A stretch of 64,000 nucleotides of DNA, taken from Tricholomella constricta. Taxonomy: Eukaryota > Basidiomycota > Agaricomycetes > Agaricales > Lyophyllaceae. Both the position numbers and the translations under genes were made by a program. Below the pieces are notes generated by a model, which was given only the letters and a program-made list of their open reading frames with translations, was not told the origin of the DNA and made no database searches. Every line of letters begins with the position of its first letter. Positions within the stretch are counted from its first letter, which is position 1. Positions 23,831 through 33,899 of the stretch are shown here, one piece after another. Location of the stretch: assembly GCA_013368375.1 (NCBI GenBank), contig JAACJP010000009.1, positions 186,001 to 250,000 of the forward strand, written 5' to 3'.

Positions 23831-25089
23831 ATTGAGTTTGTCCCGATTTGGAAGACGCGTCGTGATGGCATGTCGCTCGCGCCTTCCCACTCGGACTCCC
23901 ACCCCTCACTACAACGGTATCTCCATGCTAGCTTCTGCCGGCAATGAGTCTCCACTTGTTTGAACAGTCATACAAGTATACGATACAGCTCTACGGCAGA
24001 ATATCAAGTTTAACTGAGATCTGGATGTTCCATGATCAGACGATGTTGTGGACTATCCAAAGTTCAAAGGTTTCAAGCCGTTGCGCATGGTTTGACTCAT
24101 GAGGTACAATAGGCCATTTGGTTGCCTGTTTGTTCATTCCGTTTCTGTAACTTCTCCCTTTCTCTATTCGATAGCTCGATAATCGACTGATGGAACTCTA
24201 TCGAAGATTTCGTTCAAATCCTCCTTTTCGACACGGTCCATTAATATTATCCATCACCATGTTCTCACGAAATGTGTTGACAGATACAAGAGCCTCCTCT
24301 TTCCATAATCACACAGGAAACAAGGAAGCGGAAAGGGGGTCGATAGACAAATACGTGTGTTAATTGGCATTCGGTATGTTCTCACGAAATGTGTTAGATA
24401 CAAGAGCCTCCTCTTTCCACAGCCACACAGGCAACAAGGAAGCGGAAAGGGGGTCGATAGACAAGTACGTGTGTTAATTGAAATTCGGTTATAAATGAGA
24501 CTGTGCTGACCTCTACGCCCAATTTTCTGAGGGGATCTTAATGACATGCTATTGTTGTGCCACACGCGATGATACACCATGCATCTTTGATGTTTTCATA
24601 AATACGACACTCAAGGGTACCGAGCTCACAGGATTCGTATCATTCTGCATAACATCCTTCAATTCTTTGAACTTGTTGGGGTACATTGGAATACGCTTAT
24701 TGTTCTTCTATGTACTGGAAAAGAAATATTCCTATGGTCGTTTGTTGTCTAGATCTCCGGATACGTGAAAACCAGTGGAGTAGAAGTGTGGCGCTCTTCC
24801 TCAGCCCCGCCCCGATGTAGTCTCGTGGTTTGCTATACTCATGATGGAGGTTTATCACCCTTTCTGTTTTTAGAGTAAGTTGCGTATCCCAGTCCGGTGT
24901 CTGCGGTCCAGTATAACTGATTTTTTAGCTTCCGTATCTCCTTTAAGCGTTCCGATCTCAGGAAATTTTCAGTTATACAATGTGGCTGCCCTCGTTCACA
25001 GCTTCTATTTTTACCATCTCCTCGTGCAGAAAGGTGTCTATGCTTCCACCACATACAGATACGCAGACATCTAAGTATTGGATAAGCCC
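23831..25089. other. Intergenic with a tandem duplication
   Basis: No gene supported. A tandem duplication of about 115 bp occupies 24259-24490. A frame at 24541-24768 (+) has hydrophobic stretches but no known family. The right part holds the 3' region of ZPR1. Confidence 0.5.
24259..24490. repeat. Tandem direct repeat, two units of about 115 bp
   Basis: Unit 1 (24259-24375) and unit 2 (24376-24490) both begin ATGTTCTCACGAAATGTGTT and share GATACAAGAGCCTCCTCTTT, then GGAAGCGGAAAGGGGGTCG and ACGTGTGTTAATTG, with scattered substitutions and a 3 bp gap. Similarity is above 90 percent by eye. No third unit was seen. Confidence 0.85.
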
Positions 25090-26909
25090 TCATATAACCG
25101 CTGAATCTTCAGCTTCGGGCTTCGCTGCTTCGGAATTCGCTGCCTCTGTTTTAGCCTCTGGCTTGGCCTCATCTTTCTCTGGAGCCTCATATCCTTCGAC
25201 CTTGATGTCATTGAGTCCGAGTTCCTCGTTCTGCTGCCATGTCCGGTCGTACAACTCGATGGTCATGTTGGGATCCGGGTCGGGCGCGTAAAGGTTTTGC
25301 ATGTAAGAGTTTGCGAGCGGATCGTCGAGGATAACAGTGAAGGGACGTTCTGCGCTCTTGACCTGCAAAAGACAAATCAGTATCCTGGAACGAAATCGTA
25401 AAAGACTGCCGAAAGCCTGCCTCTTTCAGTTTCTTTAAGAAGGACACGAAGTCGTTTTTGTCGGTCGCAGTCGACGCATCGCCTTGCGCGAAGACTTTGT
25501 CAGAAAGTTCCTCGTAGACCTGGTTGAGGATACCCTCGAGCGTCGTGAAGCGCCCACCGAGAGTACCGTGCTGCAACACGAGATCAATTTCGGGGATGCT
25601 GAGGCCTGCCGTCTCGCTCTGTAGCGAGTGTTATTGTGGGGACGCAGCGAATGGTGTGAATAGAATACCTTGAGGATATCACGGCTCAGATCTTCGCGAT
25701 CCTCGACCTTGAGTGTGATCTTCTTTCCTTGCTCAGATATTGCCGATCCTGATTTGACTTCGTTGTCGCGATAGCCACACCGATCGCAGTTGGTAGACAT
25801 GATGAGGATATCCTATTTATCAATGTTCGGGATGCATAACGATGAACCCAGCACGAATCGAACTCACCTTGAAGTAGGGGATATTGACTTTCTTCATCAT
25901 CGTATCTAATGGATGCCCACAACTCGAACAATGACCCTGGAATACGAAGACTTCATCGTCGGTTATCGCGTCTGTGGTAATTGCATCCCCCTCTTTCACC
26001 GCGTGGGTAGCGCCCGTAGCCGCAGCGGCATCGTCGGCAGAAACCAGGCCGAGTGCAACGTTCTGGTTCAGTGTCCGACGATACTGTCGCATATTCCACT
26101 TCGGATCTGCCATGCTTCCAATAAATTCGATCCAGGAATTTCCAGCGGGATCGTCCAGCTTGAGGGTGAACGCCGGCAGAGGGGCGTCCTTGTTCGCTGA
26201 CTCCACGGCCTCTCCCAGTTTCTCAGCATCCGCCTCGTCAACCTTGTCCCCCAAGATAGCCGTCAATTTATCGATCAAGGCTTGTATTGTGTTGTATCCC
26301 TCAGGGTCCTGTATCCGCCGCAAGGGCTGATCCATGCTGAGGTCAGAGTAGACATCGCGAATGAGGCCTTCTACTGTTGTAAGCTGCCCCCGCGACGTTG
26401 GTGGAAGGGTCAATTCGAGCTCGGGGATCACGACCTCGCAGCTCGGAGATCGAACGATTTGGCGGTCAAGGTCAGATCGGGCGAGGATTCGGGCGGTGTA
26501 CAACGTTCCTTCGGCTATAATTTCTTAAGTACTGGTATAACTAGGAGGCAAAGGAAGACAACGCACTTTGAATGGTACCGGCCGACTGTATCTCGTTATT
26601 CGTAGCCCCACAGTGCTCGCAACGGAACGACATGACGATGACTTCACGAAAGTAGGGAATCGAAGTTAACAAGAGCCGTGTGACTCCCTACTGATAACGT
26701 TCAGAAACAATGGAGTAGACTGAAAGAATAATTATGCTGACCTGTTCACGGCAGCTCATGCACAACGACTGGATCTCCTGGACTACTTTATCTTCGACTT
26801 CATCCACTTGAGTATCAGTAGTCTCTGGAGTTCTCTTGACAATGTCTGTTCCATCGGCTTTTACTGCAAGGGATCCGATTGCGGGGAAAAAATCATTTGT
26901 CTGTGCCAT
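25090..26909 (-). CDS. ZPR1: Zinc-finger protein ZPR1
   Basis: Six exons (26909-26742, 26687-26567, 26514-25868, 25812-25669, 25618-25421, 25362-25090) join to 516 residues. The duplicated ZPR1 architecture is complete: a C4 zinc finger (C50, C53, C79, C82) followed by an alpha/beta domain, then a second C4 finger (C292, C295, C321, C324; [18 protein letters not shown]) and a second alpha/beta domain ([17 protein letters not shown]). Yeast and human ZPR1 bind eEF1A and act as its folding chaperone; the protein moves between cytoplasm and nucleus on growth signals. The C-terminus is Ala/Glu/Lys-rich. Intron 5 must start with GC (GAG|GCAGGC at 25421/25420), because no GT gives the right frame. 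The second finger is formed across the exon 3/4 junction. Confidence 0.95.
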
Positions 26910-27434
26910 TGCGAGTGTTGAATGACGGAGGCGAGGACGTTCAAATTGTTATCTTATCGGACAAAGCCAATACCTTCTTGTCTAAACACGTCAAAACTCG
27001 CCCCGGATTTGTGGTTGTTATGACGGGAAGCCAAGGGGCTCATCATTCTCACAACGTGGGCCAAGGGTATGCCAAGTATTGTCTTCAGGAGATTTTTCAT
27101 TTCAGATTCTTAGGTCCGTCCACACGCTGAGATCCCTCAGAGGTTCGTGTCATCTATCCTTTTGTATTGGCTGCCTGAACAAGCTACGACCTAGGGAATC
27201 TCGGGAGCCCACTTTTTGCGTCTCATCAATGGCCTGGCTCGGTCTGGGTCCTGCCATCGACTATACAAATTTCCACCGCATGCCGACGCTCCGCCTTTCT
27301 TCCGTTGCACCCGTTTCATCCTCCTGATAATCATATTGGTAATCTCGAACTTGGCACGCGACAAGAGGTATAAAGGCAACGCTCGTCGTATTGTCGGCCT
27401 TTGGCTCTACCATTCAATCCCAAGTCCAAACAGC
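26910..27434. promoter_or_regulatory. Divergent intergenic region, ZPR1 / F-box gene
   Basis: A 525 bp region between divergent start codons. A TATA-like GTATAAAGG lies at about 27368-27376, about 60 bp before the F-box start codon. The open frame of the F-box gene extends upstream to 27216 without similarity, so it was not used. Confidence 0.5.
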
Positions 27435-29210
27435 ATGGCGTCCAGGAGTTACTTTACCGAATTGCCTGTTGAGCTTCTTGGAGAGATCTTTTCACATTGC
27501 TCTCTTCATTCCCCCGATTCTCCTGTCGTTCTCCGGTCCGTTTGCCGCTCCTTTTATCGTGCAATCGAAATAACACCACAATTATGGACGAATGTGAGGG
27601 TTTCCGCATTGGACGATGAGATTGCCGCGCGCAAAGCCCTTTTATGGTTCTCGAAGGCAGGCACTTGCTCACTCGCGGTCTTTGTCAAAATGGTCGGCTC
27701 AGGCGAGACGATGAATTCTACATGCCGTCTGTCGGCCACACTGGCGCATCACAGAGCTCGTATAGCAACGCTCGATATCCATGCACAGACAGAGACACAG
27801 GTCTCAGCTTTCCTGTCCTCCATCTACACTGCACCCACACCTTCAGTCCATCCACCTGCAACCCCGAACTCTCTATGCCTCGCCGTTCAAATCGAATGCG
27901 ACTACTCAGTACTAGAATCGCAATCACTTCTCCCTTCATCAACTCTGCCACGCTTAGAATCGTTGAGGCTCGTCACCCCCACCCTCCCAGAGCTTACCCA
28001 TGTTGACTTTACGCACCTCAACACCCTCAAAATTACGCGTCCCATACGAGCACGCCCCTTTCCCATGCGCATCATACTTGACATACTGTCGTCATCCACG
28101 TCGCTCCGTGATTTTCATCTCGAAACCCGACTTGATTTCTCCAACGGGCAGGCCATGTCGCCAACATCGCCGATCCCCCAATCACCAATTGATAATCAAA
28201 TGGAGCTCATCACGCTTCCCGAGCTCACGTCCCTCTCCCTCCGCACGAACAACAATCCAGCTCTTCTCAGTATCCTCGTCACTCCTGACCTGCGCATTTT
28301 AAAGCTCAATGCACTCGACGGACGTCGACGCGGTCGAGCCGAGGAAACTGCTTCAGCTCTTCGACGCCTGCTTCTGCGCATGGAGGAGTCATTCGATAAC
28401 CTTGCTACTCTTAGCACGGCTAACAACTCATCATCATACGGGACAAGCGAGGAGAAGGGGGTCCAAGTCCTGGAGCTCGCTGGTGTAGAAATAGCTCGAC
28501 CTTCGCAACCGGGCCTACGTAACGAGTTGTGGGAATGGTGTTTCCGGCACATGCGCTCGCTTCGGCGTCTCACCGCGCGCAACATGAACACCGAGCACCT
28601 CGTGGAGCTCCTCGCTCAGGGCATGCGGCGCGCGTCAGCCCCCTCGTATATGGGCTTGGGCCACGGGCCGGACGGATTTGCGGGGTCAGTGGAGCAGTTA
28701 GATAACGCCGTTTGCCCAAAGCTGGAGTACATTGCTATCCCGGCGCCGGATGCATCGGTTGCGATGAAGGCGTTTAAACTTGCGCGCCCGTTCGTGAAGG
28801 TTCGCGCGTTCGGGAATGGGTTTGGATATTGGGACAGCGCCATTACTAGCAGCGAGGATGCGTTGAAGCCGAGGAAGGTGAAGTTCTCGTACCCGGTTGT
28901 GGCGAAGACTGTCATGCTCGGCGAAGGTGTTTCGGAAGCTGCGACGAAGAGTGATACAACGGCCGCTGACGCTGGAAGACCTGATGTTCTTAACACATTG
29001 AACTCGGGGAACACAGCTGTACAGCCTGCGGAATCTACGGATGCTGACACCGCGGTGGTTCCCACCCCGTCCATCCCTCCTTGCGTCCTCGTTGGAGGTT
29101 TTGGTTTCGGATCGCAGTTCGCTCGTACGAGATCAAGGCCTCTGGGATTTCCTGCCCCACGACTTAACGATACTAGACGTCGTAGATTTAACGGTGATGA
29201 GCTTTTTTAA
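27435..29210 (+). CDS. F-box protein
   Basis: A single exon encodes 591 residues. The N-terminal 45 or so residues form an F-box (ELPVELLGEIFSHC then LRSVCRSFYRAI and PQLWTNV), the Skp1-binding module of SCF ubiquitin ligases. The rest has irregular leucine-rich segments (LESLRLVTPTLPELTH, LPELTSLSLRTN) like the LRR-type F-box proteins that are greatly expanded in agaricomycetes. The C-terminal 90 residues are low-complexity and Ala/Thr-rich. An upstream in-frame ATG at 27216 exists; the start at 27435 was chosen because the F-box begins eight residues later and a TATA-like box lies just upstream. Its substrate is unknown. Confidence 0.88.
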   Translation: MASRSYFTELPVELLGEIFSHCSLHSPDSPVVLRSVCRSFYRAIEITPQLWTNVRVSALDDEIAARKALLWFSKAGTCSLAVFVKMVGSGETMNSTCRLSATLAHHRARIATLDIHAQTETQVSAFLSSIYTAPTPSVHPPATPNSLCLAVQIECDYSVLESQSLLPSSTLPRLESLRLVTPTLPELTHVDFTHLNTLKITRPIRARPFPMRIILDILSSSTSLRDFHLETRLDFSNGQAMSPTSPIPQSPIDNQMELITLPELTSLSLRTNNNPALLSILVTPDLRILKLNALDGRRRGRAEETASALRRLLLRMEESFDNLATLSTANNSSSYGTSEEKGVQVLELAGVEIARPSQPGLRNELWEWCFRHMRSLRRLTARNMNTEHLVELLAQGMRRASAPSYMGLGHGPDGFAGSVEQLDNAVCPKLEYIAIPAPDASVAMKAFKLARPFVKVRAFGNGFGYWDSAITSSEDALKPRKVKFSYPVVAKTVMLGEGVSEAATKSDTTAADAGRPDVLNTLNSGNTAVQPAESTDADTAVVPTPSIPPCVLVGGFGFGSQFARTRSRPLGFPAPRLNDTRRRRFNGDELF

Positions 29211-29609
29211 TGGCATCGTTGAACGTTCTGTATGTTATTACCGCTCGTTGAGCTGATGTGACAAAGGCCTGTGCACCAAGTTTGGCCGTCACATTCATTA
29301 CACTTGCCGGAAGTGCTCCAGTCGTGTTCTACGCCCAGAGTTATTCTCATGTTTTCTGGAAAAAGGACACCAAAATTGCAATCCGATCGCCACGCATGAG
29401 CTTGCGCATATACATTAGATGATAAATATGTTTATCCTCCTTTACATACCCTCTATCTCCACCTAACTTTTCAAGTCTTTCTTCAATGAGGGAGACACCT
29501 CTCAGAACGCGTAATCACGTGATGAGACGCGTACATGCAAACAAATACCAATAACACGTTTTGATCACTAAACATCATCCGCCGAAACCCTTGCTTTCGG
29601 CTTCCTAAC
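29211..29609. other. Intergenic between F-box and ECO1 genes
   Basis: AT-rich, with no gene. The palindrome CACGTG-like TCACGTGA at about 29515-29522 is a possible E-box/bHLH site some 90 bp upstream of the ECO1 start codon, close to a second ACGCG-type motif (AACGCGTAAT at about 29504, which contains ACGCGT). Confidence 0.5.
29504..29534 (+). promoter_or_regulatory. ACGCGT (MCB-like) and CACGTG motifs upstream of ECO1
   Basis: Within 110 bp upstream of the cohesin acetyltransferase start codon the sequence GAACGCGTAATCACGTGATGAGACGCGTAC contains two ACGCGT hexamers and one CACGTG. ACGCGT is the MBF (MluI cell-cycle box) site that drives G1/S genes in ascomycetes; S-phase expression would suit ECO1. 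Use in this basidiomycete is an inference. Confidence 0.55.
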
Positions 29610-30687
29610 ATGATATCCAAAATCAAGCGGACGTATAGCTCCAAAAAGGGCTCTTTTACTCGCCCGTCCTCATCTACTCTATCCTCATCCCTAGTCTCAG
29701 ACAAGCCGTCCTCCCCAAAGCGAAAGCGGCCCCTTCAAGAGCAGTCCAATTTATCAGCCGAAGACCTTCACCTGCCCCTTAAACGCGCGAAAACCCTCTC
29801 GAAGTCTAAGGAGAACGTAAAGGACGGCTCAAAACAGAAAACACTTACCCAATTACATTTCTGCATCGACCAAACGATCCTGCGGGCCTGCCCTCGATGT
29901 AGCTTAACCTATACCAAAGGTGCCCCGGACGACGAAAGCCTGCATCGGACGCATTGCTTAAGGATACAAAGGGGCATGGAATGGGGGAGAGAGGAGGAAA
30001 AGGAGATGGTGAAAAATGGGATTGTGCAAGTTGCTAGTGGCATCCGGCTCAAGGATGGGAAGAAGGGCAGGATCATCTACTTCAAAGCGGATGCTGGTGG
30101 AAGAATTGGATCTAAGGTATGGCTTGCAACTTGAATAGTACGATACCGCGAACTAACAATACTTTCACTGCTAGCTAACCTCGCTCCTCGAAACAGTCAA
30201 TCTGACGCTCTCCTCTCCACCTCTCACTCCTGCGATCCTTCGCGAGTCTAAGGCATATCTATTTCTTCTTCCTTCCTCGACCACCTCATCACGCGAGAAA
30301 ATTGCGGGCTGCGTGATTGCACAGCGCATCTCGACGGCCATGGCGATTGCCTCTCCAGCAGAGTGTGAAGCAGTCGCTCAATCGGCTTCTGATGACACCT
30401 CCAAAGCTGAAGCACCTCCTCTCATATTGGTAGATACAAGCACCGGCTTATTCTGCCACCCAACTCCCTTGCCAACGCCTCTCGGAATATCGCGTCTTTT
30501 CGTGCCCTACTCATATCGTCGACAAGGAATTGCTCGTCATCTTTTGTCTGCTGCAGCGGAAACGTTCATTCACGGGTGCCCTCTGTATCCGAAGAAAGGC
30601 CAGGTCGCGTTTACGCAGCCTACTGGTGATGGGAATGCAGTAATGATGGAGTGGGGCGGAGGAGGTGTGCGAATTTACGAGGAATGA
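29610..30687 (+). CDS. ECO1: Sister-chromatid cohesion N-acetyltransferase ECO1
   Basis: Two exons (29610-30116, 30175-30687) give 339 residues. A basic, Ser-rich N-terminus with nuclear-localisation-like PKRKRP precedes the ECO1-type C2H2-like zinc finger (C94, C97, H112, C116; CPRCSLTYTKGAPDDE). The C-terminal acetyltransferase domain shows the acetyl-CoA loop in RRQGIARHLL and the family ending AFTQPTGDGNAV...GVRIYEE. ECO1/ESCO acetylates cohesin SMC3 during S phase to establish cohesion. Two ACGCGT boxes lie upstream. The intron phase is 0 and the junction falls between GSK and LTSLLE. Confidence 0.94.
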
Positions 30688-31108
30688 GTGAGGCAAGCCA
30701 AGTAAGGCTTGATATTTTTATTGCTATTTCGAAATGAGTCTACACCAGCTTAATGTACAGTATCTTACCTGCCATCCAAAAGTCTTCTGCCTGCTTCCAC
30801 GGTTGACGGATTCCAAAAGTTGAATCATGGAATACGTTATGTGGACGAGTCATGCCCAGCTCAAGTAAGAACGTATTATGGCGACCGTGTTTTCTCGTGA
30901 CCTCAGGTCGAATTAAATGTCAAATGAACCTCAACGAGAGTGGATGTAGCTTGGATGCCATTTTGAGATTTGTTCCAATTCGCAGAGGTATCGCCCAACG
31001 CCCAGCACAAACGTGGGGTAGTCATTGATCAAGTCAGATGCTCGCAGGACGTTCGTATGTTTGAATCGTTTTCAAAAAGTGGTACAAAGTAAGTCCCGAT
31101 AACGACCG
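30688..31108. other. Convergent intergenic region
   Basis: Lies between the 3' ends of ECO1 (+) and the small membrane protein gene (-). No coding frame of interest; it should contain both polyadenylation regions. Confidence 0.5.
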
Positions 31109-31566
31109 TTACTTTTGCTCTGGTTCCTGGTCTTGATACTGTTTCGCCCACTGAGTGAATGGGTCATCATCGCAAAAGGAACTCTGAAACTGAAGGAGGA
31201 TCGTACCCGCATGGATGGTATAGGTCGGTTGGGCGGGACAGTCCGGTACTATCGTGCCATGTCAGTGGGTCGCATATCCGGAGTCAGTAGGCTGCACCAA
31301 CCTCTTTTTCCGCGCTGACTGTCCAGACTCCGTATGTAACAGCGAGAATTCCTGCAAATGCAATTGCTGTGTTTGATTTCCAGTTGGACGGCCGTGTCCA
31401 CCAGCCACCTAAGTTCGGTGTTTGGGTTGTGAACAAGTTCGGGGTTCCACAGAAAAGAGAACACACCTGCTGGCGACCAGACAAATTTAGGATATGGATA
31501 TCTAGCACCTCCGCCCTACCGAAGTTTTAACACAGAGGAATAGGAAAACACAGGTGTGCTCACCAT
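31109..31566 (-). CDS. Small conserved mitochondrial-type single-pass membrane protein
   Basis: Five coding exons (31566-31564, 31515-31467, 31408-31302, 31248-31207, 31150-31109) join to only 80 residues. The first coding exon is just the start codon: ATG is followed directly by GTGAGC, and the next exon begins GGCGGAGGTGC. The protein reads ARYPYPKFVWSPAGGWWTRP, then one hydrophobic helix (TAIAFAGILAVTYGVW) and a short polar tail with RPIPSM and WAKQY. I recall similar small proteins across fungi, probably in the inner mitochondrial membrane and possibly an accessory respiratory-chain subunit; that assignment is from memory and uncertain. All splice phases agree, which supports the model despite the tiny exons. 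Confidence 0.82.
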
Positions 31567-31725
31567 GATAAGAAGAATGTGTGGATGCTGTTGCGGACGC
31601 ACAAGTGAAGCTTACGTAACGCGAAGGCCTCCGGGATGCTGATTCTCGTGGCCGTTGCCAATCAGCTCAAATCAGCAACAAAGCATGGGCGAGTGGTCCA
31701 TGGACGCTTTGTTAGTTAATGCGAG
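31567..31725. promoter_or_regulatory. Compact bidirectional promoter (159 bp)
   Basis: Only 159 bp separate the start codons of the small membrane protein gene (-) and the RAD51D-like gene (+). No TATA box or known motif stands out. Confidence 0.5.
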
Positions 31726-33008
31726 ATGCGCCTCGCTGCTCTTATACCTTCAATACCTGCTGAGCTGGTGTCTTACCTCGATAAATGTGGGATACGTACA
31801 GACACGGATCTCTTGTTCAAGCCAGTTATTGAGGTCTATCGACAATTACCCCCTGGGTTCATTACTCTTCATGATCTCGAAAAGGCAGTAGCCCGAGTGG
31901 CAGAATTGGCTTCTGCCCCTGGAATCTCTGGTGCAGACATGCTTAGCCTGGAGAAGGAAGTCCACGATCGAGCACCTATTCTTCTTAGTGGTGTTGAAAG
32001 TATCGATAATCTTCTGGGTGGATTTGGTGGGCGTCGCGTTGTTGAGATCTCGGGAGATAGACAGTCTGGGAAGACGGTATGCAATACAGTTATATATATA
32101 AATTATTGCCGCTAATAGCACCCAGGCTCTCGCTCTAAATATCGTCATTCGGTATCTGGCAGAGTTTTCAGACGCAAAAGTCCTATGGATAGACACCACA
32201 GGCGACTTCTCTGTTGAACAGGCGGCCCATCTCCTGGAATCTTTCCAAACAGAGGTCACTACAAGTATCCTTCTTACGACCCATTGATAATCCCCTGTCC
32301 TATATATATCAGGCCGCGTCGACTGCACTGGAAAGGTTACAGATATCTTTGGCGTTCGATATTGAAACTGCCTACAATGTCTTGGGAGAGCTACAGTTCC
32401 CTATGAATGTATGTCGTCATAAAACTATTATCGAGGCCTCTATGTGATTTCAATGCCTAGTCAGACGCCTCGGAGGAAATCCGCTTTTCATGCATCGTGA
32501 TAGACACTATCACGCCATTACTCGGCCCTCTCTTCAGCGCTGTGTCCGCTCAAGGCCACTCAACCATGACTAGCTTTATGCGCCAACTGCGGACCTTCGC
32601 ACAGACCCATTCGTGTTCGATCTTGGTAAGCAGCTCTTTCGCGCTTTTATAACGCTCCCTTACCTTTGCCCGCCGGAGGTAATCAACAACACGACTTTCA
32701 CAAACCCCAGCAATTTGCAATCTACCAACGTCTCCGGTGCGCGCAAACCCGCGCTTGGACCCTCGTTCACGTTCTTGACCGATGCCACGCTTTGGTTGGC
32801 GAAGCCAAGGGAGCACATGGCCCAGGACCATGACCACGACCTCGGATATACAGTCCGGTCCGCTGAGGTTTTACGATCTAAGACCACGGTAATCTACAGC
32901 TGTCTATCTGGCCTACCTTTCAGGGCTGATTGTTTGTTGAGGAAGCCATATAAATCGCAATGTCTGTTCAAAATTTCCCAGGGAAAGATCACGGCGCTCG
33001 ATCTGTGA
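31726..33008 (+). CDS. RAD51D-like RecA-family recombination protein
   Basis: Five exons (31726-32076, 32126-32254, 32313-32408, 32461-32625, 32679-33008) give 356 residues. An N-terminal helical domain (LVSYLDKCGIRTDTDLLF) precedes the ATPase core: Walker A GDRQSGKT at 110-117, interrupted by an intron right after it, and Walker B CIVID at 203-207. Downstream the segment VINNTTF and ALGPSFTFLTDATLWL correspond to the RAD51-paralogue core; the overall pattern is closest to RAD51D (Rdl1-type). RAD51 paralogues assist assembly of the RAD51 filament during homologous recombination. The donor of intron 2 (GAG|GTCACT) was chosen because it alone joins to ALERLQISLAFDIETAY. The last 25 codons could conceal another intron, but no good alternative was found. 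Confidence 0.87.
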
Positions 33009-33899
33009 CACTGTTTGACAAAACGCGTCCGCGGCCCACGCAATTGGATACTGCATCACCGTGCACCTCGGTTCAACGGTTAGCCACTCCCCGGTCTTCG
33101 TAAAGGCCTGTGAGCCTCGTCATATTTGCACAGGCAAGACTTTCCATACCAGAACCAGTACTTAGGCCAGGCGATCACTTCACATCTGGCAGTCCTGACC
33201 CAGTAATACCTTCACTTCGACGCGATGTGCCTGAGTGCCAGCCTAATTAGTAACTGCGCATATCCTCCGGCGTTCATGTCTTGTGGTTTCATGGGATTAA
33301 GCTTAACTGTGATAGAATTTAGATGATGTCCCGTGATTGGCAGGAACAAAATCGAATCTAGTGTTCAATTGTTTCAGTCAATATTTCGTTACATCTGACA
33401 TGGCTCCTAAGAAGATCATTAATCGAGATTCGAGATGGACTCAAAGTCGACTGGCTGCGTGTCCAGGTTTACTTCCTAGGTTGTTAGATCAACCTATGAC
33501 TTTGCCGACATTTCAGATTTTCATCACTGATGATGAGTGGGAAAATGTCACTCCATAACCGGTTTCGCTCCAAGTCTGGCAGTCGGTCTTCCTCTCTGTC
33601 AGGCACAGCATGCTATCGCAGTTGAGGAGCATCGTTGTTACGGCGGCACATAAAATGCATCAATAACTGATTGTCGATCTGATCGCTACCTGTTGGGACA
33701 TAGACCGTAAGCGAGTCCACAGATTTAGCCCACGGTCATGGCGTCGGGCTTGAGGTCGTCGTCTCTTTGAGCCCACCCAGAAACCTTGGTCCTCCCAGCG
33801 CTTCGCCTCTCTTGCTGCTCGCCAAAACTCAAATGAGGAAACCTTGAAATCGGATCACGCACCACATATCTACGTCCTCACTTTCGAAACACGTCCCAG
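33009..33899. other. Intergenic, no gene supported
   Basis: A short frame (33400-33558, MAPKKIINRDSRWTQSR) is open for about 50 codons but has no known family or splice partners. Other frames are short. The end of the stretch holds the promoter of the DUF6533 gene. Confidence 0.45.

Noticed and set aside
19029..26909. COG0523 GTPase and ZPR1 as a linked zinc-handling module
   Set aside because: Both relate to zinc in other organisms, but they are 5 kb apart with a J protein and a decayed gene between, on opposite strands; no sequence evidence of co-regulation.
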